Of a stretch of 64,000 bases of DNA, positions 1-11,300 are shown piece after piece. Numbering within the stretch: the stretch's first letter is position 1; each line of letters starts with the position of its first letter. The notes under the pieces are model-generated. The model worked only from the letters and a program-made list of their open reading frames with translations. It searched no databases and was not told the DNA's origin. The stretch covers positions 1 to 64,000 of the forward strand of contig JASANG010001930.1 of assembly GCA_030248215.1 (NCBI GenBank), written 5' to 3'. The translations under genes and the position numbers were made by a program. This DNA comes from Enoplolaimus lenunculus. Its lineage: Eukaryota > Nematoda > Enoplea > Enoplida > Thoracostomopsidae.

Positions 1-532
1 AGCAATTATGAAACTTTTCTAAAGAGGCATAATTTTTTGAGACGGGGCCGATCCTTCGCCCCCTTCTTCGGGCTATGGGTCCTGTAACATGATTGTAACT
101 TTTTGTTTTTACGCAATGTTTATACCCAATAACAATGCGGTCTTTGTCAAAACATAACACGCTCCAGAAAGTAGTAGAATAACATTTGATTTATTTCAAA
201 CTTAGCTGTAAAACAATTGTGGTTATCATACTTTGAGCGTTTTTGGGCATTGTATTTTGCAGTTTTTTGCAGATTTTGCAGGTTTTGATAAGCGACGGGT
301 TATTATAAAGTGTATATATGTATATATTTAATTAATATTTTAAAATGTTTCAGATATGTTATGTCATAGTTTAATCAAAGATAGTCACATTTTAAAAGTT
401 CTGACGTTATAAAGGTCCCAGGTGTTAAGCATTTTTTACAGCAGAAACCACGTACGAGCTGTCAAAAGAGCTTGGATGCGGTCATTGGCGAATGCTTGTT
501 TAGTAGCTACGTTAACAGTAGCAAGAACCTGT

Positions 533-694
533 CCCATAGCAAAAGGGGAGCCAGGGGGAGTTCAACTGTAGCGAAAGAATTTTGGTCCCCTTTGAAAATT
601 TTCAATCTTGTTTGTAGGTTGGTGAAAACTATTCATATGCCTCTCCTGAGAAATATTTAGCCCCCCCCTAGCACGGTGAGCTGACTACGGGCTT
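533..694 (+). mobile_element. H-family MITE, copy 1
   Basis: About 160 bp. It begins near CCATAGC and ends GACTACGGGC, a degenerate form of the H terminal pair CCGTAGCCA..TGGCTACGGG. The interior has the family's order: a G/C run, GAAAATTTTCAA, a variable part, then CCTCTCCTGA..AATATTTAGCCCC. Other copies lie near 9089, 14434, 19032, 28735 and 29061. Family assignment is by eye. Confidence 0.6.
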
Positions 695-1182
695 GACAGT
701 AATTATTTTGACTTAATTGTAATTAAGTTTGACTTTGAATGAGATTTCTTTTAATATACACGGTAAATCTAAAATTGAAATCATTTACCATATTTTCAAT
801 TGTATGTAGCACTTAGTTCGGGTCCTGTAATAAATCTGGCAGGTTTCGAACTAAACAATGTTTGGTTCAAACGTTAGCCTGTTTTTAAATTGATGTGCAC
901 TAATTTTATGCAAATTTTAAGACCTAAAAGTTGCACAAGTTAGTTAGTTTGAAAACATATCGCTAACCAGTGCTAAATGTTGTACTCATTTGAGAATATC
1001 GGCCCCTGTTTGCAATAACGAGTTGTATTTGTTTTTACTGAGAATTATACGTAATTTAGTGCAATTTTGATAAAACATATGATGAATATTAGTAGAAAAT
1101 TAGTTGTAGCAGTGATTTCGCAGACGCGAATTATTAGTAGTAAGTTGATTGTTCAAATTTAACTACGCAATGCTGTTGGTAT

Positions 1183-1498
1183 TATGCATCGTTCACAATG
1201 CAAAATTTCATTTTGCCACCGAAAACATTATAAGGTAGGGTTAACACGTGTCCTTTTTGAAAATTGTCTTGCGTTAACCCTATCATAATGCAAAAATTGC
1301 GTTAACTCTACCCTAACGCGTGTTACAACATGTCCTGTGACACGTATTAGGATCGAGCTGTGATGTGTACTGGGGTAGGGTTAACGAAATTTCTGCCTGT
1401 AGGATTAACGCAATACAATTGAGACAATTAACACGTGTTAACCCTATCTTTTAACGTTTTGGTTTCAAAATGAAGTTTTTTATAGTGAACGATGCATT
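1183..1498. mobile_element. K-family inverted-repeat element
   Basis: The left end GCATCGTTCAC..ATTTCATTTTG is repeated in inverted form at the right end, CAAAATGAAG..GTGAACGATGC, giving imperfect arms of about 40 bp. The interior repeats a TAGGGTTAAC/GTTAACCCTA motif in both orientations around GGTAGGGTTAAC. There is no coding capacity. This is the only copy recognised in the window. Confidence 0.65.
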
Positions 1499-1517
1499 AT
1501 TCAGCCAACAGCTTTGA

Positions 1518-1730
1518 CCGTATTCTAAGTGGTGGTGTAGCACTTATCACCAGTTAAGAATAGGTTTTCAAACAAGCGAACGACAGAAACCACAACGCTC
1601 AAAGACGGTGTAGAATTAACCGCAAATCAATTGCTGAGCCAAATTTCGGACCGCATCACTTTGTGATTCAAAAGTTACCCAATTCACCAACTAGTAATAG
1701 CTGCTACACACATTTGAGAATATCGGCACA
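1518..1730. mobile_element. J-family MITE, copy 1
   Basis: About 210 bp with inverted ends: TATTCTAAG..GTGTAGCACTTATCACCAG on the left, and CTGCTACACACATTTGAGAATA on the right. The internal marker TTTTCAAACAAGCGAAC recurs in copies at 11311 and 23289. It lies just upstream of the ABAT coding exons. Confidence 0.6.
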
Positions 1731-1862
1731 TATTTGAGACTTGAATTATTAAGCAACATTACCAGCTCTGAGAACACAATCCTTCAGGCCTGACCTTACC
1801 TACCCAGTTGCTGAATTTCAACACACTTTCGGGTTTTAAATCCGTCGGAAATTTATAACAAT

Positions 1863-1872
1863 ATGGATGACT
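1863..1872 (+). other. candidate first coding exon of ABAT (very short)
   Basis: ATGGATGACT followed by the donor GTGAGC gives an initiator Met. Its one-base overhang fits the two-base start of the exon at 2390. The junction would read Met-Asp-Asp-Ser-Ser-Lys. No in-frame ATG exists in the 2390 exon, so a start must lie upstream. This is the only phase-compatible candidate I noticed, but the acidic start is unlike a mitochondrial presequence. A different upstream exon remains possible. Confidence 0.25.
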
Positions 1873-2059
1873 GTGAGCATAGTTTATATGCAAAACTGGA
1901 AGAAAAGTCGATTAAAATTAAGGTTTCGGCTAAAGTGATTGTTTCTATTATTCGAAAATGCAACACGGGTGTTAAATTGTTCAAACCATAGTTGCTAAAA
2001 TATTTAATATTCTGACTTTTTAATAGTTTTCAAATCTCGTATGTTTCGGTATATTGATC

Positions 2060-2330
2060 CGTCAATATACCCAGGAGTGCATGATACAAGAGTGTGCAGC
2101 TCATGGTGTTTTGCATGGTACAAAATGTACCACCGACCGTTGCGTGTTCGGGCGACCCCCTATTAAGCGGACGTGTCTCTGTCACATGCAATAACCTTAA
2201 ATTAAACTACAACCGGAACTTTTTAATGGTTCGCATAGGTTCTACCCTCCTTTAAATAAGGGGGGGTACGCCAAACACTCAACGCGTGCGGGATACATCC
2301 TTTCCTACACAGAATGTAAAATTTTAGAAA
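2060..2330 (+). repeat. Q repeat, copy 1
   Basis: Contains GAGTGCATGATACAAGAGTG followed by GCATGGTACAAAATGTACC and TTGCGTG. Closely similar strings recur at 10705-10800, and in inverted orientation at 10931-11020. It lies just upstream of the first recognised ABAT coding exon. Element boundaries were not resolved. Confidence 0.5.
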
Positions 2331-2389
2331 CACGCTACACTCGTAAAATTCCTACAATTTTTGGATAATTAAAATTTAAATTTTTTCAG

Positions 2390-5300
2390 CTTCGAAGTAT
2401 ACTCGAAATATCGGCAACACACATTTCAGATTCATTCAGAATACGACGCCAATTTTATTACGAATTTTAGGTAATATTCTCAGTCGACGCAGTTGGATCG
2501 CTAGTGATCATCTGAACTGTCATTGCACTCGCGGCTTGATAACAACTGCAGTCACCAACAATGACGTCACTCAACAATACTTTCCAAACGAACCTGACCA
2601 ACCGGTAGTTGTGACAAAAACACTTCCGGGTCCAAAAAGTTTAGAATATCTGGCAAAGCTTCGACGGTATCAGGTAGTGAACAAAAGTGGTGGTGCTTAA
2701 TTCTGCCAATGTAATGAACAAGGCCGTAATAGTCATGTTTCTAACCCTAAGTCTAAGCCAAGCATAAGCGTAAGCATAAGCCTACAGCTAATCCTAAGCC
2801 TAAGCCTAGGGCCTAGGCTACTGACGGAGCAGGCAGGGGTGGAGGCTCTCCCCAAATTCCAGTGTGGAGGCCCCAAAACTCGCGAGCAAAGCGAGCTATA
2901 AGCTAGACGCATTTTAAAACTTAAGCGGTGTTTGTTTCAACCGGTTAGGGTGGGCCCCTTTAGGGGTGGGTGTCCCCCAAATGGGAGGCATAAGAGATGG
3001 CTGCTCCGGCCCTGGCGTAGGCCAAAGCAATAAATTAGTCTAAAGCTGACGCTTACTATATTTACAATTAAGAATAATGTAAAACAAAATTGATAGTTCA
3101 TCTCTCAACCTTGTTTTAAAATAAACGTTACCTGGTGTGCGCATGATATCATGAAAGTTTTCTTGCTTAACGAACTTCTACGTATGAATACACTTATTTA
3201 TCAGTGCATCATAGCAACTGAGAAATATTTCGAACACAAGTAGCATTTACAATATACCGTTAATCAAGTAAAAGCTTGCCCGGGGCGTACTTAAAAATTT
3301 GAATTTAGTTCAAGCTGGTACTAAAAAGCAACTTAATTTGGTCCTTACATCACAATTTACATACGTTTAATAATTATTCAATATACACCTATAATTTTTC
3401 TACTGAATCAAAATAAGTGTGCCGTACCGCCTGGGATATCCGGTTCTACATTTGGAATATGCGTTTGATTCCTTACTCGCTTACGGACCACCCTCTGTGA
3501 AGGCTTAGACTTGGCTTAGGCAAATGATTATAAGCTTAAGCAGCGCTAAGCCTTTTATTAAGCCTACACAGCAAAAAAATGGGGAGTCAAATTGACTGTT
3601 CTCCGAAATATGCTCTACGGAACTACAAAAACGGAGTCAGATTCGACTCCACCAAAGTCAAATTCGACTCACAGATTCGCACGTTCGACTCTGGCGGAAT
3701 CGAATTTGACTCAGTTTGTATTGTCCCTTAGAGCTTATTTCGGAGAGAATCAATTTGACTCACCACTTTTTTGCAGTGTAAGCCTATCAAGGGCAAATGT
3801 GGAAAAATGTATACAATTCCCCGGTACTTGCAACTAGATGCTTTTACAATCATTATTGATTATGGAATTTTCAGGATGCTGCATCAACTTCGTTTGTTGC
3901 GGATTATTCTGGATCGGTTGGCAATTATATTGTTGATGTCGATGGAAATGTTTTGCTAGATTTGTTTATGCAAGTATCTTCGATTCCTTTAGGTAAATTA
4001 GGTAAAGCATAGGCCGGTTTCGGATAATCACTACGAAGGCTTTAGCCTAAGCCGAGGTATAAACGTAAACAATTGGACACGACCAGTTAATGCCATCCGG
4101 GGAGGCACAATTCACAAAACAGATTATATACTGCGTTGTGACTCGAATAAAAGAGGGGGTGAAAGTAAGTGTTCGGGGTCCCTTTGTTGGTTGTTAATCG
4201 ATAGATTCCTGAGCCTACAAACAAAATTGAGTCCATGATTTATAATTAGAGTTCACAAATGTCAATAAATTTGTATAAATGATTCCTGGATCAAGCAAAT
4301 TTGAGGGGTGTTTTCGGTTATCCCCCAACCCGCGTTTAATTAAAAGTGGTCAGATTTGGAAAAATTTTGCATATTTGAGCTTCTCATACTTTGCCCTGAT
4401 TATTTCACACCCAAATTTGAATTTTTGGAAAACTCTATTTTTAAGGTCCCGCGGTTCCCCCTTGGGACCCAAAAGTATTTTTGTCGTAAACCTTAATCGA
4501 TGCAGCATGTAAAGCTGAGTCCGTGCTGTAAATTTTTTTATATGACGGTTGGTTAACGAGTTATTGTCAAATAGCTGATTTGGCGCGCTGCCACCGATAT
4601 GTGTCTTCCCCAAATCATTTGCCCATAATTCGTTATGTAATCGTCTGTTTGCCAAAAATTTTATCACCGTTGGACTCAGCTCCAAACGCGGCATCAAATG
4701 ATATAAATTTGTGTGTGCAATGATAAGTGTAAATATGAGAAGCTCAAATATGCAAAAATTTTCAAAATCCGTCACACTTTTGCGCAAACGCGGGATGGGG
4801 GTGATAACCGAAAAGACCCAATTTGAGTAAGTACAGGTTTTAGCTACTCTACGCATATATTATTATTACGCAAAACGTGAACAAAAGAGCCGAGGTTTTT
4901 CACGATTGGACCTTTTCGTATTTCAGGTTACAATCATCCGGAGTTGATGGACGCAATCCGCGGGAATGATGGTGTTGTAAGGATTTTAAAAAATTAAACA
5001 AACCAATTTTTACACAAAGTTTTGCTTTCAACTGAAAGAAACCCATTAGTCCATTAGGTATTTTAGCCTAAAGTGTAAAGTTTATAGTACATTTCGGAAA
5101 AATTTCTGTTCTATATTAGACATCGGGGCAGATGTAGGTATAGAACAAGGCCGTAACAGTAGTATACGCATTTTCCTTGGCCAAAACCTAAACCTATGAA
5201 AGCTAAGCCTATTAGCCGAAAATAGTGAAACGCTTAAGCTTACTCTATTGCTTTCACGCAGAAAAACGTTCCGCTACTAGTCTTTACATGAGCCCAAATT

Positions 5301-8300
5301 GGCTATGCCTGGGTATACTAAATATAAAAACTATAAGGGAATATTGTGGCAGATGTGGAAAATAAGTTTATCCAAACCGCGATATCGAAGAACAAAAAAT
5401 TACAAAGTATATTGGCAGGGTCCCTGAAATTTTACTTAAGTATTTACGTAAGTTATACTTAAGTAATTAATTGTGTCGCCGATTTAAGTAAATACTTAGC
5501 TTTTTGAATAAAACCAAATAAAAGCCAGATATGAGCCACTATCATAACAAGAAACAACACATAGTGTTATTTTATATCAAGAAAGCGTCACGAGTCTACA
5601 ATTTTAATTGCAGTAATGTTAATATGGCTGAACTGTAAATGTGTAATATACCAAATTTCGTCACTAAGAACATATTTATTGAACTTAAATTCGCTTTTAA
5701 AAATGACAAAATGTAATTACTTGGCACATACTTAAACATAATTACTAAATCATGTTTAAGTTGAAATTCAGAAACCCAGCCAATATTTTTTAAATCAGGC
5801 CTTAAATTTAATTTGTATAAAGGCATTGCACTGTTTCAGATAGCAGCCGTATCGAGACCTGCGCTCGGAAGTTTTCCTTCACCACAGTACATTGATCGAG
5901 TTTGTGAAACACTTATGTCTGTAAGTTACCAATAACCCAGAAATGTTATTTTTACAAAATTGTAACCAGGGTTACTTAACGGATTATCGCTATTTTAATC
6001 TCTTTCGTTTAGTGGGTTCAACCAAAAACATAGAAGAAAATGGGCAAGGCACCTGAAAGGTTTCGTCTCAAACACAAATGTGCTACACTTTAGTGACAAT
6101 TGAAAAATGATTCTTTTTTTATATTCTACTGTGCGCTGTAATGGTGACTGGACTAATTTTGCAACTACAGTAGTGACCCGAATAATAGAGGAGAGGTTTT
6201 GGCCCCTCTAGAGGGAACCCTCATGTTTTTCGGTTACGGACTGTTATTTATTTTAAACCCGCCTTCCGCCGCGATTCAGTACTTAACCCGCCCTTCGTTA
6301 CTGATATATATTCGGTATTGCCACTAACCGTTGTATTAATCGTTTAATATTTGTCTTGTATCAAAATCTTGAGCGATAATGCAAGGTTATACTTTAGCGA
6401 TATACTTTCAAAACTTAAGATAGTTTATAGTTTCGAACTCCATTCTATTTGGTCCTTGAGTCAGTTATGCACTACAATTAAGGAAAATATATATGTATGG
6501 ACGCTAATTATGGTTTAGGGACTCTCACCGCTTACAGCCTGTGATTAACGATACGAACTGCTATTGAATGATACTCAAAATAAGGACCCCTCTCTTATTA
6601 CCCCAACCCCCTTTTGTATTCGAGTCACTACAGTGCTGCACACTAAATAGAAATTATGACCAAGACACTATTAAATACAATTTTGGTTCAAGGTTGCCCC
6701 TAAAGGCCTCGGGAAAGTTCAAACGATGATGTGTGGATCATGTTCCAATGAAAATTGCATTAAACAAGTGTTCATGTGGCATCAGGTACAACTTTTGTTG
6801 CCATATCGAAACAAAGATATACTACAACTCATAAGGATGACGCTGTACTTTTGATGACGTTCAGCGCCATACGTCACGACGCGTCATCGTACACGACACG
6901 AATTACTCACGTACGATACCGTATAGTCACTGACGGTGATGCATGACCAATATAGCGGCACCGTTAGTTTGCCGTTGTCCAACATAAATTCTACGTCAAA
7001 GAGTGTAACACAGAAATTGGCTCTTGCCCCCGTATTTAAGATTTAGGCTTGGGCTTAAGTTAAGAACTTTGAGCGAACGCCCAACACCGGTGTGAACGCT
7101 CATTCTGAGCGAAATTTTTTCAGAAAGTCGCCAGAGGTGGAGCCCCGTTGTCACAAGTAGAACTCGATTCTTGTATGAAACATCAGCCACCAGGAACTCC
7201 GTCACTATCGGTGCTATCGTTTAATGGGTCGTTTCATGGCCGTACTTATGGTAAGCGTAGGCAATATAAACAACAGAGGCGGGACAGTATTATAAGCATA
7301 TTCCAAAGCCTAAACGTCAGTGTAAAAATATGGCTTTAACTAAATTTAGGCCTAAGCCTATGCGTAAGCAAAAAACAATGTAAAAAGCTTTTAAGCTTTC
7401 ACTCTATCGCAGTCCAGCGGAAAAAAACGGTACAATCCGCTTAGTATAAACATGGTCCAAAATTTTTTTTAATTTGTTACAGGGCTTCTCGGAGTCACAC
7501 ATAGCAAAGCGATTCACAAAGCTGATATTCCGGCTCCTGACTGGCCTTACGCTCCGTTTCCGCAATTGAAATATCCGTTGGATCAGAACAAACAAGCGAA
7601 CGCAACAGAAGTTGAACAGTGCCTTCATAAGCTAAGAAAATCTGTGTTTTTTCAACAATTTTTTTCCGCTGAGCAGGTTCAAAATTAGTCTTACATTTAT
7701 GCTTAATCGTCGTATTTTAGGCGTAAATTGAAAATTGGTTGAATCTTAACCGAAATAAAATTTGCAAAACTAGCTAGCATCCAACTGACTGGATAGTCCT
7801 GAATGCCCCATTCACGGTGAAGGGTTAAGTGTCTCAGCAAACTACATATGATGCCTTGAGCTATTTTCGGCTCGAGTGCCCAATAGAGTTTTTTCGCGTG
7901 TTTGAAGTCGAAGCCGTTTTGTGAAGTGTGCCCTTTTTTCTACCAAACACAACCTGGGTACGATACGAAGTATCCGACTTGGGAGAACGATGACATGCGC
8001 ATCTCGCACTTCTTTACAAATTTGTATTACGAAATATTTGATTATATTAAAATATGTACCAGATATAAAGCATAGAACCTTACCAGATTACTATATTGAC
8101 ACGAATAAGAGGGGGGTAATAAGAGAGGGGTCTCCATTTTGATCCCAAATCAATAGGAGTCTGTATCCACTAACTAATAAGAGTCCGTAAGCGGATAGAG
8201 TACCTGACTCCAGGACCAAATAATTTGAGTTCGACACTTTAAAGCGTACGTAAATTTTGAAAGCACATTCATAAGTATTGCATTGTATTATCGCTCAACC

Positions 8301-11300
8301 TATTGACACAAGACAAATAAATGTGTATTTTAGCGGATAATTGCTGTACCGGATATATATCAGTAACGAATAGCGGCGGCGCGTGGGTTAAAAATAAATA
8401 ACAGTCCGTAACCGAATAACAAGAGGGGAGTATCCTCTGGAGAGACCAAATAAATATCAGTCCCCACCCTCTTATTCGGGTCACTATAGTACAAATATTT
8501 GAATTAAAGCCATATTATACAACACCTAGCGTACGCCATTTTGACGGCCCAAATTTTTTATTTTAGGCGGAACAACTTATCGACCAATGGGCTGCGAAAG
8601 GTCAACCAGTTGCAGTTGCGATTGTGGAGCCGATTCAATCTGAAGGAGGCGATAATTATGCAACCCCCGAATTTTTCAAAGGATTACAGAAACTGTGTAA
8701 CAAGGTAAAAAATTGATATATATTTTTGAACCTGTAGCTTTGATCACACTTGTACACTTACACTGCAGTTAACGTTAAAGCTTAATATTAGGCTTAGGTT
8801 AGCCGTTTCCTCAACCAAAGCCCATGCCTATGCAGCCTGAACCTGAGCCTAATCTCGCACGGTGGAAGTTGCACAGGACCTGCTTAAATATTAAGCCAAA
8901 GTGAAAATCGCTGTGGTAGCGTTTCACTGTTACAACGCATCTTTTAAATATCCTTCAGCCAAATCAATATTTTTACCAGAACTGTGCCATTGACCTACCT
9001 CAAACCGTCGTGAAATTGGCGGATGGAATGCAAAACAGATAATATACGCTAAAGCACCGCTTTAAACGCTTTTTTGCAGCCTCTGTTCAGTAGGCAGCTC
9101 ACCTTGCTAGGGGGTATTTAAAATTTTTTCAGGAGGGGCATATACGGTTTTCGACGACTTACAAGCCAGGTTGAAAATTTTCTACAAGCCAAAAAATATA
9201 CACTAACTAGTTCGTCTTTAGTTTTCGCGAAATTTTCAGATTTTAGGGTAACTTAGTATTTGAATTAGGCTTTGGCTTCAAAGTAAACTTGCGCTAGGGG
9301 ACGTACGCATGTGTCGGCGCTATATGCCAGCCGTTTCAGAAAGAAATGTAGTATTTGTAACGTTTCAATTAAATTTTAGCACGGGATTGGTCTCATAATC
9401 GACGAGGTACAAACAAATTTCGCAACTGGACGTCCGTGGGCGCACGAAGCGTGGAACTTACCCGAACCGCCGCACGCGGTCACTTTTTCAAAAAAGTTGT
9501 TTACCGGTGGATATTATTTTAGAGATGATCTATCCATAGCGGAGGTAAAATTAAATCTATTGCTAGAGTTCCCAACACACGTATTTTGGGCAACTTTCTA
9601 GCCAGTGGCAGATCCAGGATCTCAAAATGGGGGGGGCAAAATTTCACAGGTAATAAACTTATTTTTGACCCATACGGTAGTGACCCAAATAAGAGAAGGG
9701 GTCCCCATTTTGAGGCTCAATTTATAGGAGTCCGTACCCCTAATGAGAGTGCGTAAGCGGATAGAGTCCTTAAACCCTTGTTAGAGTCCATAAATGTCTA
9801 TTATCCCTAATTGTAGCGCATAAATGACTCCTCGGCAAATAAAGGTGAGTTCGAAACTTTAAAGCGTGCTTACACTTTTGTGTATAAAACAGAGAAATAA
9901 ACAGCGTCGAACAGCAATTGACACTGCATAATTTTTGTTGAGATGCTGTTGGTGGGGAGCACGGCCGGGGTGGCCTTCCCATGGATCCGCCATTGTTTCT
10001 AGCATATAGTAAAAGCTCGTATTAAGGGCCGCCATTTTATTAAAAAGCTTTTAACGCGGGACACTTGACGATTTTTTACCATATCTCGATACCCATTTAA
10101 GCAAAACGCACCAAACTTTCTCCATTGTTTTAATGAGTATACACGTTGTTTACAATAGTTTCGTAGCACATACACGGCATCATTATACAATTAGAAAATA
10201 TACATACAAATTAATACGCATCCGCAAAAATTTGCGTGTTGAGGAAAATTGGACGACTATTGAAAATTTTTAGTCGAAAATAGTAATAACATCTATATAT
10301 CCTGTTAAGGGAACCCCTAGAAACTATGGATTTAGGGCACATTTATATTTTTCCTCACTAATGTCAAAGTACTGATGGCACTGTACTTGTTGTGCCATCC
10401 TACGGTATCGCTCGTGCTATACAGCACGGCACCGGACGGCACCGGAAAGTAACAATATCAGATTCAATGGAGTACTACGCTGCCTCAGCATTAATCAAAA
10501 CAAATAGTTTATACTAAAATTTAGCTACCTAAATGACATTTGACTTTTCGATAGATTCGGAGTTTTTTCACTGCTATATCCCAAGCGAGATTAAAAACTT
10601 TGCGTTTCGTTTCGCCTTTGTTAAGTATCTTGAGGTACAGGTTTGGTAGAAGCGTCTGGTCCACCTTGCTCCTACCAGTGGGATGGTACACTTTGTAATA
10701 TTCAACTTCAAGAGTGCATGATACAAGAGTATGCAGATCTTGGGGTTCTGCATGGTACAAAATGTACCTGGCACACGTTGCGTTTGTGACCGACCCCCCC
10801 ATTCCTTTTTAGAGGGCGGTACAACCTATGCGATCCATGGCATTTTACGTATCCGGCATCAAAATCCTTTGGATATAGTTTAATTTAGGGTTATTCATAT
10901 GACAGCGACTTCCTCTCTAAGTAAAGGGGGCGGGCAAAATGCAACATGCGTTGGTACGTTTTGTACCATGCGGAACCCGCAAACTTGCACACTCTTGTTA
11001 AAAATTATCATACACTCTTGCCAACGCCAATTAATTTCGTTCCAAGCCGTATCTGTTGGTCCAACACATGCGACTTGCAACGAAACTAATTGGTATAAAG
11101 ATTCGATTTACATGACGATTATATAATAAATTTGCGTTTGAATTTTTCGTTTAAGTCGTATCGAATTTACAACACATGGATGGGTGACACGGCAAAGTTG
11201 ATCCTTTTGGAAGCCTTTATAAACATTCTCAAACGTGATGGATTACTGGCTATTTCGCGAGCATCTGGTGAACACCTCCATTGCGGATTACTACAGCTTG

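Larger units (their letters stand above)
1..1862. other. gene-free repeat mosaic at left edge
   Basis: No coding exon was recognised here. The stretch holds an H element (533-694), a possible decayed J element around 780-1010 (it ends with the J-like string TTTGAGAATATCGG), a K element (1183-1498) and a J element (1518-1730). The ABAT promoter presumably lies near the right end. The short open frame at 472-660 falls inside and beside the H element and has no family resemblance. Confidence 0.6.

Noticed and set aside
4350-4856. 168-codon minus-strand frame
   Set aside because: Spans both arms of a foldback element; no domain, and the arms encode unrelated peptides.
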